From Candidatus Parvarchaeota archaeon (lineage in GTDB: Archaea; Nanobdellota; Nanobdellia; Parvarchaeales; Parvarchaeaceae): a stretch of DNA of 18,343 bases. Below the pieces are notes generated by a model. That model worked only from the letters and a program-made list of their open reading frames with translations, did not search any database and was not told where the DNA came from. The first letter of the stretch is position 1. Each line of letters opens with the position of its first letter. The stretch lies in contig JAMDDW010000004.1 of NCBI GenBank assembly GCA_023488405.1, positions 1 through 18,343 on the forward strand, read 5' to 3'. Positions 1-6,549 of this stretch are shown here, piece after piece. Made by a program: the position numbers and the translations under genes.

Positions 1-30
1 TGAAGATGACTTTGCTGGAATTAAAAAACA

Positions 31-36
31 GGAGGT
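31..36 (+). promoter_or_regulatory. Strong Shine-Dalgarno sequence
   Basis: GGAGGT lies five bases before the ATG at 42. It is the only full anti-16S match next to a start that I noticed; most other genes here have a TATA box at the leaderless distance instead. It suggests that the ORF at 42 is an internal gene of an operon whose earlier gene ends at the window edge: one frame, with codons from position 2, reads EDDFAGIKKQEV and stops at 38-40, one base before this ATG. Confidence 0.5.
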
Positions 37-41
37 ATAAA

Positions 42-140
42 ATGGAAAACAAAGGAAAGGAAAAGCAGAAATCGACAAAAATTGGCAGTTTGAATGACGT
101 GCTGTCACAAAACAGTGATTTTGTTCATATCAGAAGCTAA
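42..140 (+). CDS. Small ORF, 32 residues, possibly truncated by an in-frame TAA
   Basis: The ATG at 42 with a good Shine-Dalgarno sequence opens a 32-residue lysine-rich reading frame (begins MENKGKEKQK, ends DFVHIRS) that stops at TAA 138-140. I do not recognise it. The same frame is also open upstream to the window edge, with another ATG at 6, so it could instead be the C-terminus of a gene that starts outside the window. After the TAA the frame continues for 45 more codons to a second TAA at 276-278 and encodes a very basic stretch (KKRKRYK) followed by a CVC motif. It may therefore be a broken longer gene. No promoter was seen within the window. Confidence 0.35.
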   Translation: MENKGKEKQKSTKIGSLNDVLSQNSDFVHIRS

Positions 141-350
141 AAATGGCTTTTGTATAAGAGATTACAGAGAAGATACCAGAAGAAAAGAAAACGCTATAAA
201 ATCAAGTATGTCTGTGTATGTGATTCTACCTATGAACCAAAGCGGTTGTCATCGGACCGCATGCCTCTATACTTTTAAGTGATTTCATTTAATTACTTGA
301 ATGCTGCATATATTTAAGGCTTTCTTTTTCTTTAACCATTTTTATCCGTT
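141..350 (+). other. Stretch without a firm gene; basic ORF remnant
   Basis: This stretch holds no confident gene. Bases 141-278 are the in-frame continuation after the TAA at 138-140 (45 codons, basic, with a Cys-x-Cys pair and no ATG near its start). An overlapping frame at 94-282 gives a different 62-residue product without recognisable features. Bases 279-350 are AT-rich and include pyrimidine runs around 321-332. It could be the decayed end of a mobile or small gene; no transposase motif was recognised. Confidence 0.3.
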
Positions 351-388
351 TAGACTATAGATAAGTCTAATCAAAAAGGTCTATAGTC
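351..388. repeat. Compound inverted repeat at a gene end
   Basis: GACTATAGA at 353-361 is the exact reverse complement of TCTATAGTC at 380-388, with an 18-base spacer. Inside it, TAGACT (351-356) also pairs with AGTCTA (364-369), so alternative hairpins are possible. The right arm overlaps the stop codon (387-389) of the minus-strand HExxH gene. It may be a terminator stem-loop for that gene. Arms of this size are expected about once by chance in a window this long. Confidence 0.35.
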
Positions 389-1079
389 AAAGTACATTCA
401 TTGACTTTAGGTGCTTTATTTCGTCATAACTTACTTTCAGGAGTTCAGCAAAATCTGAATTGTAATCTATATACATTTTTCTAAAATGCTCCATTATGCT
501 TTCATTTTCTTCATTTATTTTCGTTTTGTAATATCTTTCGTAGGCTTTTGCAGTACTAGGTACTAATCTCTTTAGGATAGGATCTTCATTTATCGGTTCA
601 ACAAGTATTTCACTGAGGTTCCATGCCAACCCTGGCTTATTGAACTCTTTTTCGTTGAAATTCTTAAATACCTGCTTCCACTTCTCAAAGAAAAGAAAAT
701 GAGTTATTTCATGTAGACATATCCCTTTTCGTGCCTCAACATTTGCAAATGCTTCAACAAAAAACGACCAAGTGTCTAAATCTCTTGGGCATATTTCATT
801 GAGAGTCATAAACCCTGTTATATTTTTATCAGGCCATTCAATGTCCATAATCTCCCGTAGCCTTTTCATGACTTTATAGTGTATTTTGCCCCACTCGATT
901 TGCAGTAACTGCCTGCTTGCTTGTATATCCTTTAATCGTAGTTCGTAAACACTTTCAACGTATTTTATGATTTTTGCCTTTCCACTTATTTTTAATGGTA
1001 TACCATTAGGATGTTCTATGCATACTATTTCATCTTTTTCCTTAGATATCTCAAAGCTGATATTGGGGTACTCTGCCAT
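387..1079 (-). CDS. Putative HExxH zinc metallopeptidase-like protein
   Basis: This is a protein of about 230 residues with an HEITH motif at residues 123-127 (numbered from the start at 1079), the HExxH signature of zincin metallopeptidases. The two His would bind zinc and the Glu would activate water. A possible third ligand is a Glu about 30 residues later, in the segment NLSEILVEP. No signal peptide or membrane segment is visible, so it is probably cytoplasmic. The rest does not resemble a family I can name, and it could also be an inactive homologue. An ATG two codons upstream at 1085 would add MI. I prefer 1079 because the TATA box (1100-1108) is centred 25 bases before it, the spacing seen for most neighbours. 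The function is unknown, and the neighbours give no hint of a substrate. Confidence 0.75.
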   Translation of the reverse strand: MAEYPNISFEISKEKDEIVCIEHPNGIPLKISGKAKIIKYVESVYELRLKDIQASRQLLQIEWGKIHYKVMKRLREIMDIEWPDKNITGFMTLNEICPRDLDTWSFFVEAFANVEARKGICLHEITHFLFFEKWKQVFKNFNEKEFNKPGLAWNLSEILVEPINEDPILKRLVPSTAKAYERYYKTKINEENESIMEHFRKMYIDYNSDFAELLKVSYDEIKHLKSMNVL

Positions 1080-1099
1080 TATCATTCTATTTAATTTAT

Positions 1100-1108
1100 G
1101 TATTTAAG
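1100..1108 (-). promoter_or_regulatory. TATA box of the HExxH gene
   Basis: On the minus strand this reads CTTAAATAC. Its centre is 25 bases before the ATG at 1079 but only 19 before the ATG at 1085, which favours the shorter start. Confidence 0.5.
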
Positions 1109-1196
1109 TTTAAATTAGTTTTATGCAGTTTATTTAATGAATTAGACCTTTTACTTTTAAGCATTAACGTCTTGATAAATAACGTGTATTCTACTT

Positions 1197-1742
1197 TCAA
1201 CTTATGTTCTTCAACATTATAATTTCATCGAAATATCTGCCTTTATCTTTTAAAGTACCTTTCAGTAAACCCGCTTTCTTAAATCCTAATTTTTTATATA
1301 AGTGTATTGCTCTATAATTGTTTGCGAAAACGGAAAGCGTTACGATTTTTATTCCTTCTTTACGTGCATATTTCAGTGCTTGATTCATCATCAATTTACC
1401 TATTCCCCTGTCTCTGTACTCTTTTTTTATGGATATGCCCAACTCTCCAACATGCATCGATTTTCCATGTAATCTCTTTATTTGGATATTCCCTATTAGG
1501 TTGTTGTCGGCTTCGGCTAAAAATTGAATCCTATTTTTTTCCTTAATCTCTTTTATAGCCTTTTTAACGTGTTCTTCCTCCTCCTTTCTATTCACTTTTG
1601 CATTTGAGCCTATGGGGGCATGCTCTTCAACTAATTCATTTATAAGGTTCATCAATTGAATTGAATCATTTTTAGAAGGGTAACGCAATAAAATTATAGT
1701 GCCGTCTTTGGCCTTATAAAACGTTCCTTTCTGTAAGTCCAT
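1197..1742 (-). CDS. GNAT family N-acetyltransferase
   Basis: The 181-residue protein covers a complete GNAT fold. Such enzymes transfer acetyl from acetyl-CoA to an amine on a protein, polyamine or small molecule. The acetyl-CoA pyrophosphate-binding motif A is visible as R110-DRGIGK, preceded by the beta-4 strand (VGELGISI). Motif B follows as ANNYRAIHLYKKLGF (140-154), and a C-terminal strand (FDEIIMLKN) closes the domain. The pattern is like RimI and related small-molecule acetyltransferases, but the substrate cannot be told from sequence. The N-terminus carries an extra strand and a charged helix (residues 50-70). It is a single gene with its own TATA box and is not overlapped by its neighbours. 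Confidence 0.9.
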   Translation of the reverse strand: MDLQKGTFYKAKDGTIILLRYPSKNDSIQLMNLINELVEEHAPIGSNAKVNRKEEEEHVKKAIKEIKEKNRIQFLAEADNNLIGNIQIKRLHGKSMHVGELGISIKKEYRDRGIGKLMMNQALKYARKEGIKIVTLSVFANNYRAIHLYKKLGFKKAGLLKGTLKDKGRYFDEIIMLKNIS

Positions 1743-1763
1743 TATATTGTTTTTATCTTTCAG

Positions 1764-1772
1764 TATTTAAGT
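1764..1772 (-). promoter_or_regulatory. TATA box of the GNAT gene
   Basis: The minus strand reads CTTAAATAC, centred about 25 bases before the ATG at 1742. It is the same nonamer as at the HExxH gene, and the spacing implies a leaderless transcript. Confidence 0.55.
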
Positions 1773-1775
1773 TTT

Positions 1776-2561
1776 CTAATTTTGCAATAGTGACTTAACA
1801 ACTCTAAAAATAACCTCTCTACTTTCGTTTCTTTTGTTTTTCTTGTTTTTGTGCTTTTGGGAGAAAAATTCTTCCTTGTGCAGGGGCCTATCTCCAACTT
1901 CTAGTATACCTGCTGCTTTCTTATCAAAAGCTGCAGACAAACGGTACAAAGCGGATAGTTCCATGTCTATCGTAGAAATATTCATCTGCTTAAAAAATTC
2001 CAATAGCTCAGTAGTCTCTCCATAGAATAATTCCACGGTTGCATTGTTGTCGTTTTTAACCTTTAGACTATAGTTCTGTGCAAATCTATTTGTTTCTTTT
2101 GTAAGTTTGTCAACAAGGGCGTTGTTTCCAACAGGTAAAAATTCAAAGGCATTGACATATTCTGAACTTAATTCTTCCCAAGGAAGTACAAATTTAGGTA
2201 TATTTATATCCCCAGTATCAAGATCATCAATTAATGATGCAGATGTTCCTAAAAATATAATCTCTTTAACCTTTGGATTTTTAGCCAATATATAAAATCT
2301 GTCGGTTGCTTCAGCTATGCCTCTGTTTATGAAAAGGAAAAGGGTGTCTTTTATCCTATAATTGTTCTCCAGTTTGCTCAGATGCCTGTCACCAGTCTTT
2401 AAGATTTCAACTTTGAATTCCTTTCTTAGTCTGTCAATCCAATCATTGGGGAATACTCTGTCCCATTCTATTGGGCAGACTATGACCCTTTTGGTCAGCT
2501 CTTCAACGCCGAACTCTTCAATTAAAATCTCCTTTTTATTGACCTGCGAATAGTATACCAT
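1776..2561 (-). CDS. Nucleoside phosphorylase/nucleosidase family protein
   Basis: This 261-residue protein belongs to the PNP/UDP phosphorylase superfamily, enzymes that cleave the glycosidic bond of nucleosides with phosphate or water for salvage. Visible family features are the GTSASL loop (105-110), the following GDINIP (117-122), the ribose-binding Met-Glu (M200-E201) in IDMELSALYRLSA, and the position of the base-binding Asp (D224) in EVGDRP, where most members have SD or ND. Strand-rich spacing and length fit the family (usually 230-280). The C-terminus has a Lys/Asn-rich loop (238-246), so it is slightly unusual. Whether it acts on uridine, a purine nucleoside or methylthioadenosine cannot be decided. 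It has its own TATA box near 2586. Confidence 0.8.
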   Translation of the reverse strand: MVYYSQVNKKEILIEEFGVEELTKRVIVCPIEWDRVFPNDWIDRLRKEFKVEILKTGDRHLSKLENNYRIKDTLFLFINRGIAEATDRFYILAKNPKVKEIIFLGTSASLIDDLDTGDINIPKFVLPWEELSSEYVNAFEFLPVGNNALVDKLTKETNRFAQNYSLKVKNDNNATVELFYGETTELLEFFKQMNISTIDMELSALYRLSAAFDKKAAGILEVGDRPLHKEEFFSQKHKNKKNKRNESREVIFRVVKSLLQN

Positions 2562-2581
2562 TTTTTGTTATACCATTACTG

Positions 2582-2590
2582 ATTTAAATT
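2582..2590 (-). promoter_or_regulatory. TATA box of the nucleoside phosphorylase gene
   Basis: The minus strand reads TTTAAAT, centred 25 bases before the ATG at 2561. The octamer ATGGTATA occurs twice at the gene start, once in the presumed initiation region and once over the start codon. Confidence 0.5.
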
Positions 2591-2660
2591 TCTTTTAAAT
2601 ATTGGATTTATTGAAATCATTGGAGAATTTACCGTTTTTCGATTAAAATTTGGCAAACAC

Positions 2661-2668
2661 TTTTATAT
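2661..2668 (+). promoter_or_regulatory. TATA box of the C2H2 zinc-finger gene
   Basis: TTTTATAT is centred 24-25 bases before the ATG at 2689, with no Shine-Dalgarno sequence between them. This is consistent with a leaderless mRNA. Confidence 0.6.
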
Positions 2669-2688
2669 GATTAACTGTTTAAACTAAT

Positions 2689-2991
2689 ATGGAATTATTC
2701 CACAGAAAATTTAAGTGTGAAACATGCGGAGAAGAGTTCAAAAGCAAGGAAGAACTCGAGGAACATATGAAGGTGCACATGCAGCCTGAACAGCAGGAAC
2801 CTCAGCAAAATGCTGAGCAGCCTATGGAACCCCAACAGGGGATGGGCCAACAAGAGACTGTGCAACCAAGTGTTTCGGAAAAACCTGAAGAGGAAAAGCA
2901 GGAAACTGCAGCGGATTCAAACCCTAGTGCAGAGTCAAATCCTGAAGCTCCTTCAGAAGAACCGCAGCAGGATCAGGGTAACCAGCAGTAA
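2689..2991 (+). CDS. C2H2 zinc-finger protein with disordered Gln/Pro/Glu tail
   Basis: This 100-residue protein has two parts. Residues 8-30 form one classical C2H2 zinc finger, C10-x2-C13-x12-H26-x3-H30, with the hydrophobic Phe and Leu of the finger core in place. Residues 31-100 are a low-complexity acidic tail rich in Gln, Pro and Glu (repeated EQ, PQQ and EEP words) with no predicted fold. Single-finger proteins of this kind are known in archaea and may bind DNA, RNA or protein; one finger alone usually gives weak DNA binding. The gene stands alone, with its own TATA box and a T8 tract directly after the stop, so it is probably monocistronic. The tail may be a linker or interaction region; its role is unknown. 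Confidence 0.85.
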   Translation: MELFHRKFKCETCGEEFKSKEELEEHMKVHMQPEQQEPQQNAEQPMEPQQGMGQQETVQPSVSEKPEEEKQETAADSNPSAESNPEAPSEEPQQDQGNQQ

Positions 2992-2999
2992 TTTTTTTT
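2992..2999 (+). terminator. Oligo-T terminator of the zinc-finger gene
   Basis: Eight T follow the TAA stop immediately. Archaeal RNA polymerase terminates on T-rich tracts without needing a hairpin. Confidence 0.6.
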
Positions 3000-3033
3000 G
3001 GTGATTCTGCAAAGAATTAACATTCATTTATTA

Positions 3034-3054
3034 AGGGTTGTGAAATTCAACCCT
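3034..3054. terminator. Hairpin between convergent genes
   Basis: AGGGTTG (3034-3040) and CAACCCT (3048-3054) are perfect reverse complements around a 7-base loop. The hairpin lies between the ends of the zinc-finger gene (2991) and the convergent HEPN-like gene (3067). It could act as a two-way terminator or mRNA 3' end. Confidence 0.45.
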
Positions 3055-3066
3055 GCTTTATTTTCA

Positions 3067-3708
3067 TTATATATCTACAATAAACTCACCAATGTTGTTG
3101 AAGTATTCTGAACTATTAGGACATTTCAGCATTATCCTGTTGCCTATGAAATAATCCTTTGAGTCTATATCTATGCTGTGCTTTTGTCCACATAAACGGC
3201 AGGTTTCTACCGTTATAGTCAGAGTTTTGAATGAAAAAAGCTCGTTTAAAACGTCGGTCACATGCCTTATTGCTTCCAATGCATGGAAGTCCTCAACTAG
3301 TTTGTCTTCATGAGTATAATTCCTAAGTGATTTAAGGTACTGCAGTATCTCCTTGTCCTTTACAGGGTTTTCGTCGCATTGGATTAAATCAAACAGCCTT
3401 GCATAGCTTAATTTTATAATTCTTTTGTTATTGTTTTTGTCTTTGTAGTGTATTTCTTTGATGTTGTTTTCATTCAAGTAGTGTTTGAGGCCTTGCTCTA
3501 AGCATCTAACAGCTAAGGATAATGCTGCATCTGGGCACCCATAAAGAAATGAATGTATTGTTTCGGAGTAAAGCAGCTTGAACTCGTTTTTTGTGTTTGA
3601 AAAATTGTGGGGATAAACAACCCTAGTTTGTATCAGCATGTTAAGCCTGTTGCTGTAATTATCAACTGTCACAAGGTTTGGAACCGCTGGAAAGGATATC
3701 CCTGCCAT
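3067..3708 (-). CDS. HEPN/DUF4145-like helical protein with C-terminal Cys motif
   Basis: Residues 45-160 of this 213-residue protein are helical and resemble the DUF4145/HEPN group: a first helix pair with a PDAALSLAVRCLEQGLKHYL core (59-78), then LKSLRNYTH (125-133) and a final helix (142-158). The RN...H element is like the HEPN active-site motif R-x(4-6)-H, but with one residue fewer between R129 and H133, so nuclease activity is doubtful. Residues 170-196 have CRLCGQKH and a single later Cys (C196), a partial zinc-ribbon look. HEPN proteins are often RNases in toxin or defence systems or nucleotide-binding accessories. Here no antitoxin-like partner (for example a nucleotidyltransferase) is next to it. 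The TATA box (3728-3737) supports this start. I cannot name a function. Confidence 0.7.
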   Translation of the reverse strand: MAGISFPAVPNLVTVDNYSNRLNMLIQTRVVYPHNFSNTKNEFKLLYSETIHSFLYGCPDAALSLAVRCLEQGLKHYLNENNIKEIHYKDKNNNKRIIKLSYARLFDLIQCDENPVKDKEILQYLKSLRNYTHEDKLVEDFHALEAIRHVTDVLNELFSFKTLTITVETCRLCGQKHSIDIDSKDYFIGNRIMLKCPNSSEYFNNIGEFIVDI

Positions 3709-3727
3709 TTATTATTATGCCTTGCTG

Positions 3728-3737
3728 GATATATTAA
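3728..3737 (-). promoter_or_regulatory. TATA box of the HEPN-like gene
   Basis: The minus strand reads TTAATATATC, centred 25 bases before the ATG at 3708. Confidence 0.5.
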
Positions 3738-3754
3738 TTATTGTTTAACTAAAA

Positions 3755-5104
3755 TCAACTGCATTTCAAAGTATTTCCTATCAAAGAATAGGAAGAATCA
3801 AATATTTTTTCATTGCTAGATGAAAAATCTGCGCCGAATTCAAAACAGATAGTTGAGTTCTTAACATACAATTCAATAGCTGCCGAATAAAAGGGTACTC
3901 TTGTAATATTGAATATCTTGCTGCTTCCGTATATTAATTGTATTCCTACATTATTTGACATATTCACAAAGAACATCTGTGAAGGCAGGTACTTTCCTAG
4001 GTTTTTGCCACTTTCACTAGAGTATAGATATTTTGTAGCATTTATCGGAAAGCTGGAATTTACTAAAGTTATGTTGAGTCTTTTAAGGTAAGATTCGAAT
4101 TTAGAGGGGGAAAGACTCAGTATGCTTATGTTATCCGAAGAGTTTATTTTTTGCTTACCGGTTATTATGAAGTAAAACTGGCTTAACTCCGGGAAATATC
4201 CATCTAAGTAAGCTCTGGCGTTTTTGGAGTTGTTTTGTTTGGTGTATTGGGTTATGTTTAATGCCTTCAGATTAGACGCAAATTCGGGAGAGTTGCCGAT
4301 GGCAGAAACTATAAATGAAGTGGGCAATAAAACGTTTATACTGGTATTTTTGAGTATTCTTGTAAGGTTATTAGTGCTTGCGTTTGAGGAGTTGCTTAAT
4401 GAAAGCAATGGGCCTGCAGATGCAAAAATGCCATTCAAGTTTATATTTACAAGGGAGTTTGGATAACTGTAATTTATAGCTGTGGAATGAAAAGTGCTCC
4501 TTCCTAAGGAGCCTGTAAAGATAGAAAACAGTGACTGGCTGCCAAGGTTTGATAATGAGCTAGATTGGAGCGGGAAAAAAGCATACAATACTGCAAAAAA
4601 CACAAATATAAGAAAAGCGGCTGCAAAAAAGAAGCCCACTCCCGGGAGAACATCTTCAAGCCCACCATTCATATCTTTCCAGCTGGTTAGAATTGATATT
4701 ATTATTGCAGCATAAACTAATATCAGTATATAAAAAATATACCCTGATAAGGTAAGGTTAAACGAAATTCCCGCTATAGTTATTCCTATCAATGAAGAAA
4801 CAGACAAAAGGATTGCAAGTATCCCTCCTTTTACTCTCCTTTCCTTTAGCCATTTACTGCTGGTATGGAAAAGCCTGCTTAGTATGATAATTGAAATGCC
4901 CAATACTATCCCCACTCCTGATATAAATCCTATATCTGAAGGCAAGAATACGGAGATTACTGACTTAGGTAGGAATGTACTTAATACGTTTACACCCAAA
5001 AAAATAAGCAGCCCAGTGAATAGAAACGCCAATCCAATTATTAGTGAGATAAATCCTATTATTGATAGAAGGATACGTGCGGCGCCGGCGGTATTTCCTT
5101 TCAT
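3755..5104 (-). CDS. Five-TM membrane protein with glycosylated ectodomain
   Basis: This 449-residue protein has five hydrophobic segments in its first half (about 11-37, 58-77, 92-112, 120-140 and 155-176) and a C-terminal domain of about 270 residues. That domain is rich in Ser, Asn, Ile and Tyr and has about 15 N-x-S/T sequons. The odd number of segments with the basic loop RLFHTSSKWLKERRVK (77-92) inside places the C-terminal domain outside the cell, where archaeal N-glycosylation would occur. Two Cys near the end (TICFEF and the final LKCS) could form a disulfide. I do not recognise a family. A short stretch (YFPELSQFYF) resembles FPGLNQIYL in the 531-residue surface protein at 6550-8145, so the two may be distant relatives. 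A surface or envelope role is inferred. Confidence 0.8.
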   Translation of the reverse strand: MKGNTAGAARILLSIIGFISLIIGLAFLFTGLLIFLGVNVLSTFLPKSVISVFLPSDIGFISGVGIVLGISIIILSRLFHTSSKWLKERRVKGGILAILLSVSSLIGITIAGISFNLTLSGYIFYILILVYAAIIISILTSWKDMNGGLEDVLPGVGFFFAAAFLIFVFFAVLYAFFPLQSSSLSNLGSQSLFSIFTGSLGRSTFHSTAINYSYPNSLVNINLNGIFASAGPLLSLSNSSNASTNNLTRILKNTSINVLLPTSFIVSAIGNSPEFASNLKALNITQYTKQNNSKNARAYLDGYFPELSQFYFIITGKQKINSSDNISILSLSPSKFESYLKRLNITLVNSSFPINATKYLYSSESGKNLGKYLPSQMFFVNMSNNVGIQLIYGSSKIFNITRVPFYSAAIELYVKNSTICFEFGADFSSSNEKIFDSSYSLIGNTLKCS

Positions 5105-5120
5105 ACAAATTAATAAAGTT

Positions 5121-5133
5121 CTTTATATAAAAA
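5121..5133 (-). promoter_or_regulatory. TATA box of the five-TM protein gene
   Basis: The minus strand reads TTTTTATATAAAG, centred about 23 bases before the ATG at 5104. The divergent SDR gene has a separate TATA box 60 bases away. Confidence 0.6.
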
Positions 5134-5187
5134 TATCTAACTGCCAGAGTAGTAATAGGTTATTGATATTGGTTTTTAATAATTAAC

Positions 5188-5200
5188 TATTTAATATAAA
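5188..5200 (+). promoter_or_regulatory. TATA box of the SDR-Nudix operon
   Basis: TATTTAATATAAA is centred 22-25 bases before the ATG at 5217. This supports the upstream ATG over the internal one at 5244, which would give MFDLTGK. Confidence 0.5.
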
Positions 5201-5216
5201 ACTGCATATCAATAAA

Positions 5217-6005
5217 ATGGATGAAAAATCGGAATTAATTAAAATGTTTGATTTAACTGGAAAGTCAGCTATAGTAACCGGCGCTTCAAGCGGTTTGGGT
5301 ATAAGTTTCACGGAAGCTTTGGCAGAAGCCGGCGCTGATGTTGTAATATGTGCTAGAAGGGACGAAAAATTGATAGAAAATGCAAACAGAATAAGCAAGT
5401 ACACAAATAGAAAGATAATACCCGTAAAGGCAGATCTGACAAAAGAAGAGGATATAATTAATGTTGTTAAGGTTGCAGAGGAAAAACTTCAGAAAATAGA
5501 CATACTAATAAATAATGCCGGCTCTGCCGTAGCGGGGCCCTCTTTAAACTTAAAAAAGGAAGATTGGCAGAAAGTTCTTGACGTTGATATCTCTGCGGTA
5601 TTTGTCTTTTCACAGAAGGTAATAGCAAGCATGATTGCTCACAACTTAAAGGGGAGCATAATAAACATAGCATCAATTTATGGGTTATTCGGAGATATAA
5701 TACCTGCTGCACCCTATTATGCCAGCAAAGGTGCGGTGGTAAATCTTACGAGGGCAATGGCGGTTGAATTTGCTGGCCAGAATATAAGGATAAATGCAAT
5801 TGCCCCCGGATTTTTCCCAAGCGAAATGACAAATGATCTATTAAAAGACAAAGCTATACTTGATCATATTACACAGAGGACTCCAATGGAAAGAGTAGGG
5901 AATCCTAATGAACTTAAGGGTGCAGCAGTATTTCTTGCTTCCAATGCTTCTTCTTATATTACAGGACACATTCTTGCAGTTGACGGAGGATGGAGTGCAG
6001 TCTGA
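5217..6005 (+). CDS. Short-chain dehydrogenase/reductase (SDR)
   Basis: This 262-residue classical SDR is an NAD(P)-dependent oxidoreductase for an alcohol/ketone substrate. Residues 21-28 are the TGASSGLG nucleotide-binding motif, 99-102 the NNAG motif, S153 the catalytic Ser (IASIYG), and Y167-x3-K171 the catalytic pair. The C-terminus GHILAVDGGWSAV is typical. The closest subgroups by look are gluconate 5-dehydrogenase/KduD and 3-oxoacyl-ACP reductase (FabG); the substrate cannot be fixed. The usual catalytic-tetrad Asn (VNL in most members) is Asp124 here (LDVDIS). CARRDE after the second strand places Arg residues where NADP-preferring members have them. It is the first gene of a likely operon, with the MTH1-like Nudix gene starting 30 bases after its stop. 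Confidence 0.93.
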   Translation: MDEKSELIKMFDLTGKSAIVTGASSGLGISFTEALAEAGADVVICARRDEKLIENANRISKYTNRKIIPVKADLTKEEDIINVVKVAEEKLQKIDILINNAGSAVAGPSLNLKKEDWQKVLDVDISAVFVFSQKVIASMIAHNLKGSIINIASIYGLFGDIIPAAPYYASKGAVVNLTRAMAVEFAGQNIRINAIAPGFFPSEMTNDLLKDKAILDHITQRTPMERVGNPNELKGAAVFLASNASSYITGHILAVDGGWSAV

Positions 6006-6035
6006 CCCTATACGGTAGAATCAAATGATAAAAAT

Positions 6036-6545
6036 TTGAAGTACTACATTGAAAATTACAGAAACTTAAGGGATGTAACCTTATGCTATCTTTTTGATAA
6101 AAATACAAATAAAATACTCATAGCAATGAAAAAAAGGGGATTCGGTGCCGGAAAGCTTAACGGTGTAGGCGGTAAAGTTGAAAAAGGAGAAAGCATAACC
6201 GATGCACTTCTTAGGGAAACAAAGGAAGAAATCAATGTAAATCTTAAGGAGTTTGAAAAAGTTGCAGTGATAAATTTTTATTTTAAGAATAATCCATCAG
6301 ATAAGGATTTTAACCAGAGAGCACACGTATTTATTGCTTATAAGTGGGAAGGAGAACCGGTTGAAAGCGAGGAGATGGCTCCGCAATGGATGGATATTAA
6401 GGGATTACCGCTTGAAAAAATGTGGTCTGACGATAAATATTGGCTGCCCGATATTCTTTTGGGAAAAAAGATAACCGCATATTTTTTGTTTAATGATGAT
6501 AACAGCATAGCGGAAATGGAAATAAAGGAAACAGATAGCTTTTAA
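6036..6545 (+). CDS. MTH1-like Nudix hydrolase (8-oxo-purine nucleoside triphosphatase)
   Basis: This Nudix hydrolase of 169 residues closely resembles animal MTH1 (NUDT1), which removes 8-oxo-dGTP and 2-OH-dATP from the nucleotide pool. The KKRGFGAGKLNGVGGKVEKG segment aligns with MTH1, with N42 at the position of its base-recognising Asn33. The Nudix box spans G46 to V68 (E52, R60-E61, E64-E65), but the usual final Gly is N67. MW130-SDD133 matches the MTH1 Trp117 and Asp119/Asp120 pocket, and VESEEM and the ITAYFLF end also match. No ATG fits: the ATG at 6025 is out of frame and the frame is closed upstream at 6003-6005. The TTG at 6036 is the best start and has a weak CTATAC element about 25 bases before it. 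It probably also reads through from the SDR gene. Confidence 0.88.
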   Translation: MKYYIENYRNLRDVTLCYLFDKNTNKILIAMKKRGFGAGKLNGVGGKVEKGESITDALLRETKEEINVNLKEFEKVAVINFYFKNNPSDKDFNQRAHVFIAYKWEGEPVESEEMAPQWMDIKGLPLEKMWSDDKYWLPDILLGKKITAYFLFNDDNSIAEMEIKETDSF

Positions 6546-6549
6546 TCTT

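Noticed and set aside
138..140. Recoding of the in-frame stop as pyrrolysine
   Set aside because: Pyrrolysine uses TAG (UAG); this stop is TAA. No selenocysteine context (TGA) either.
94..282. 62-residue plus-strand ORF starting at 94
   Set aside because: It overlaps the frame behind the Shine-Dalgarno sequence, has no promoter or ribosome site of its own, and its composition is not protein-like.
349..2073. The 12-mer TTTAGACTATAG occurs at 349-360 and at 2062-2073
   Set aside because: Several 12-base matches are expected by chance in an 18 kb AT-rich window, and the second copy is inside a coding region.
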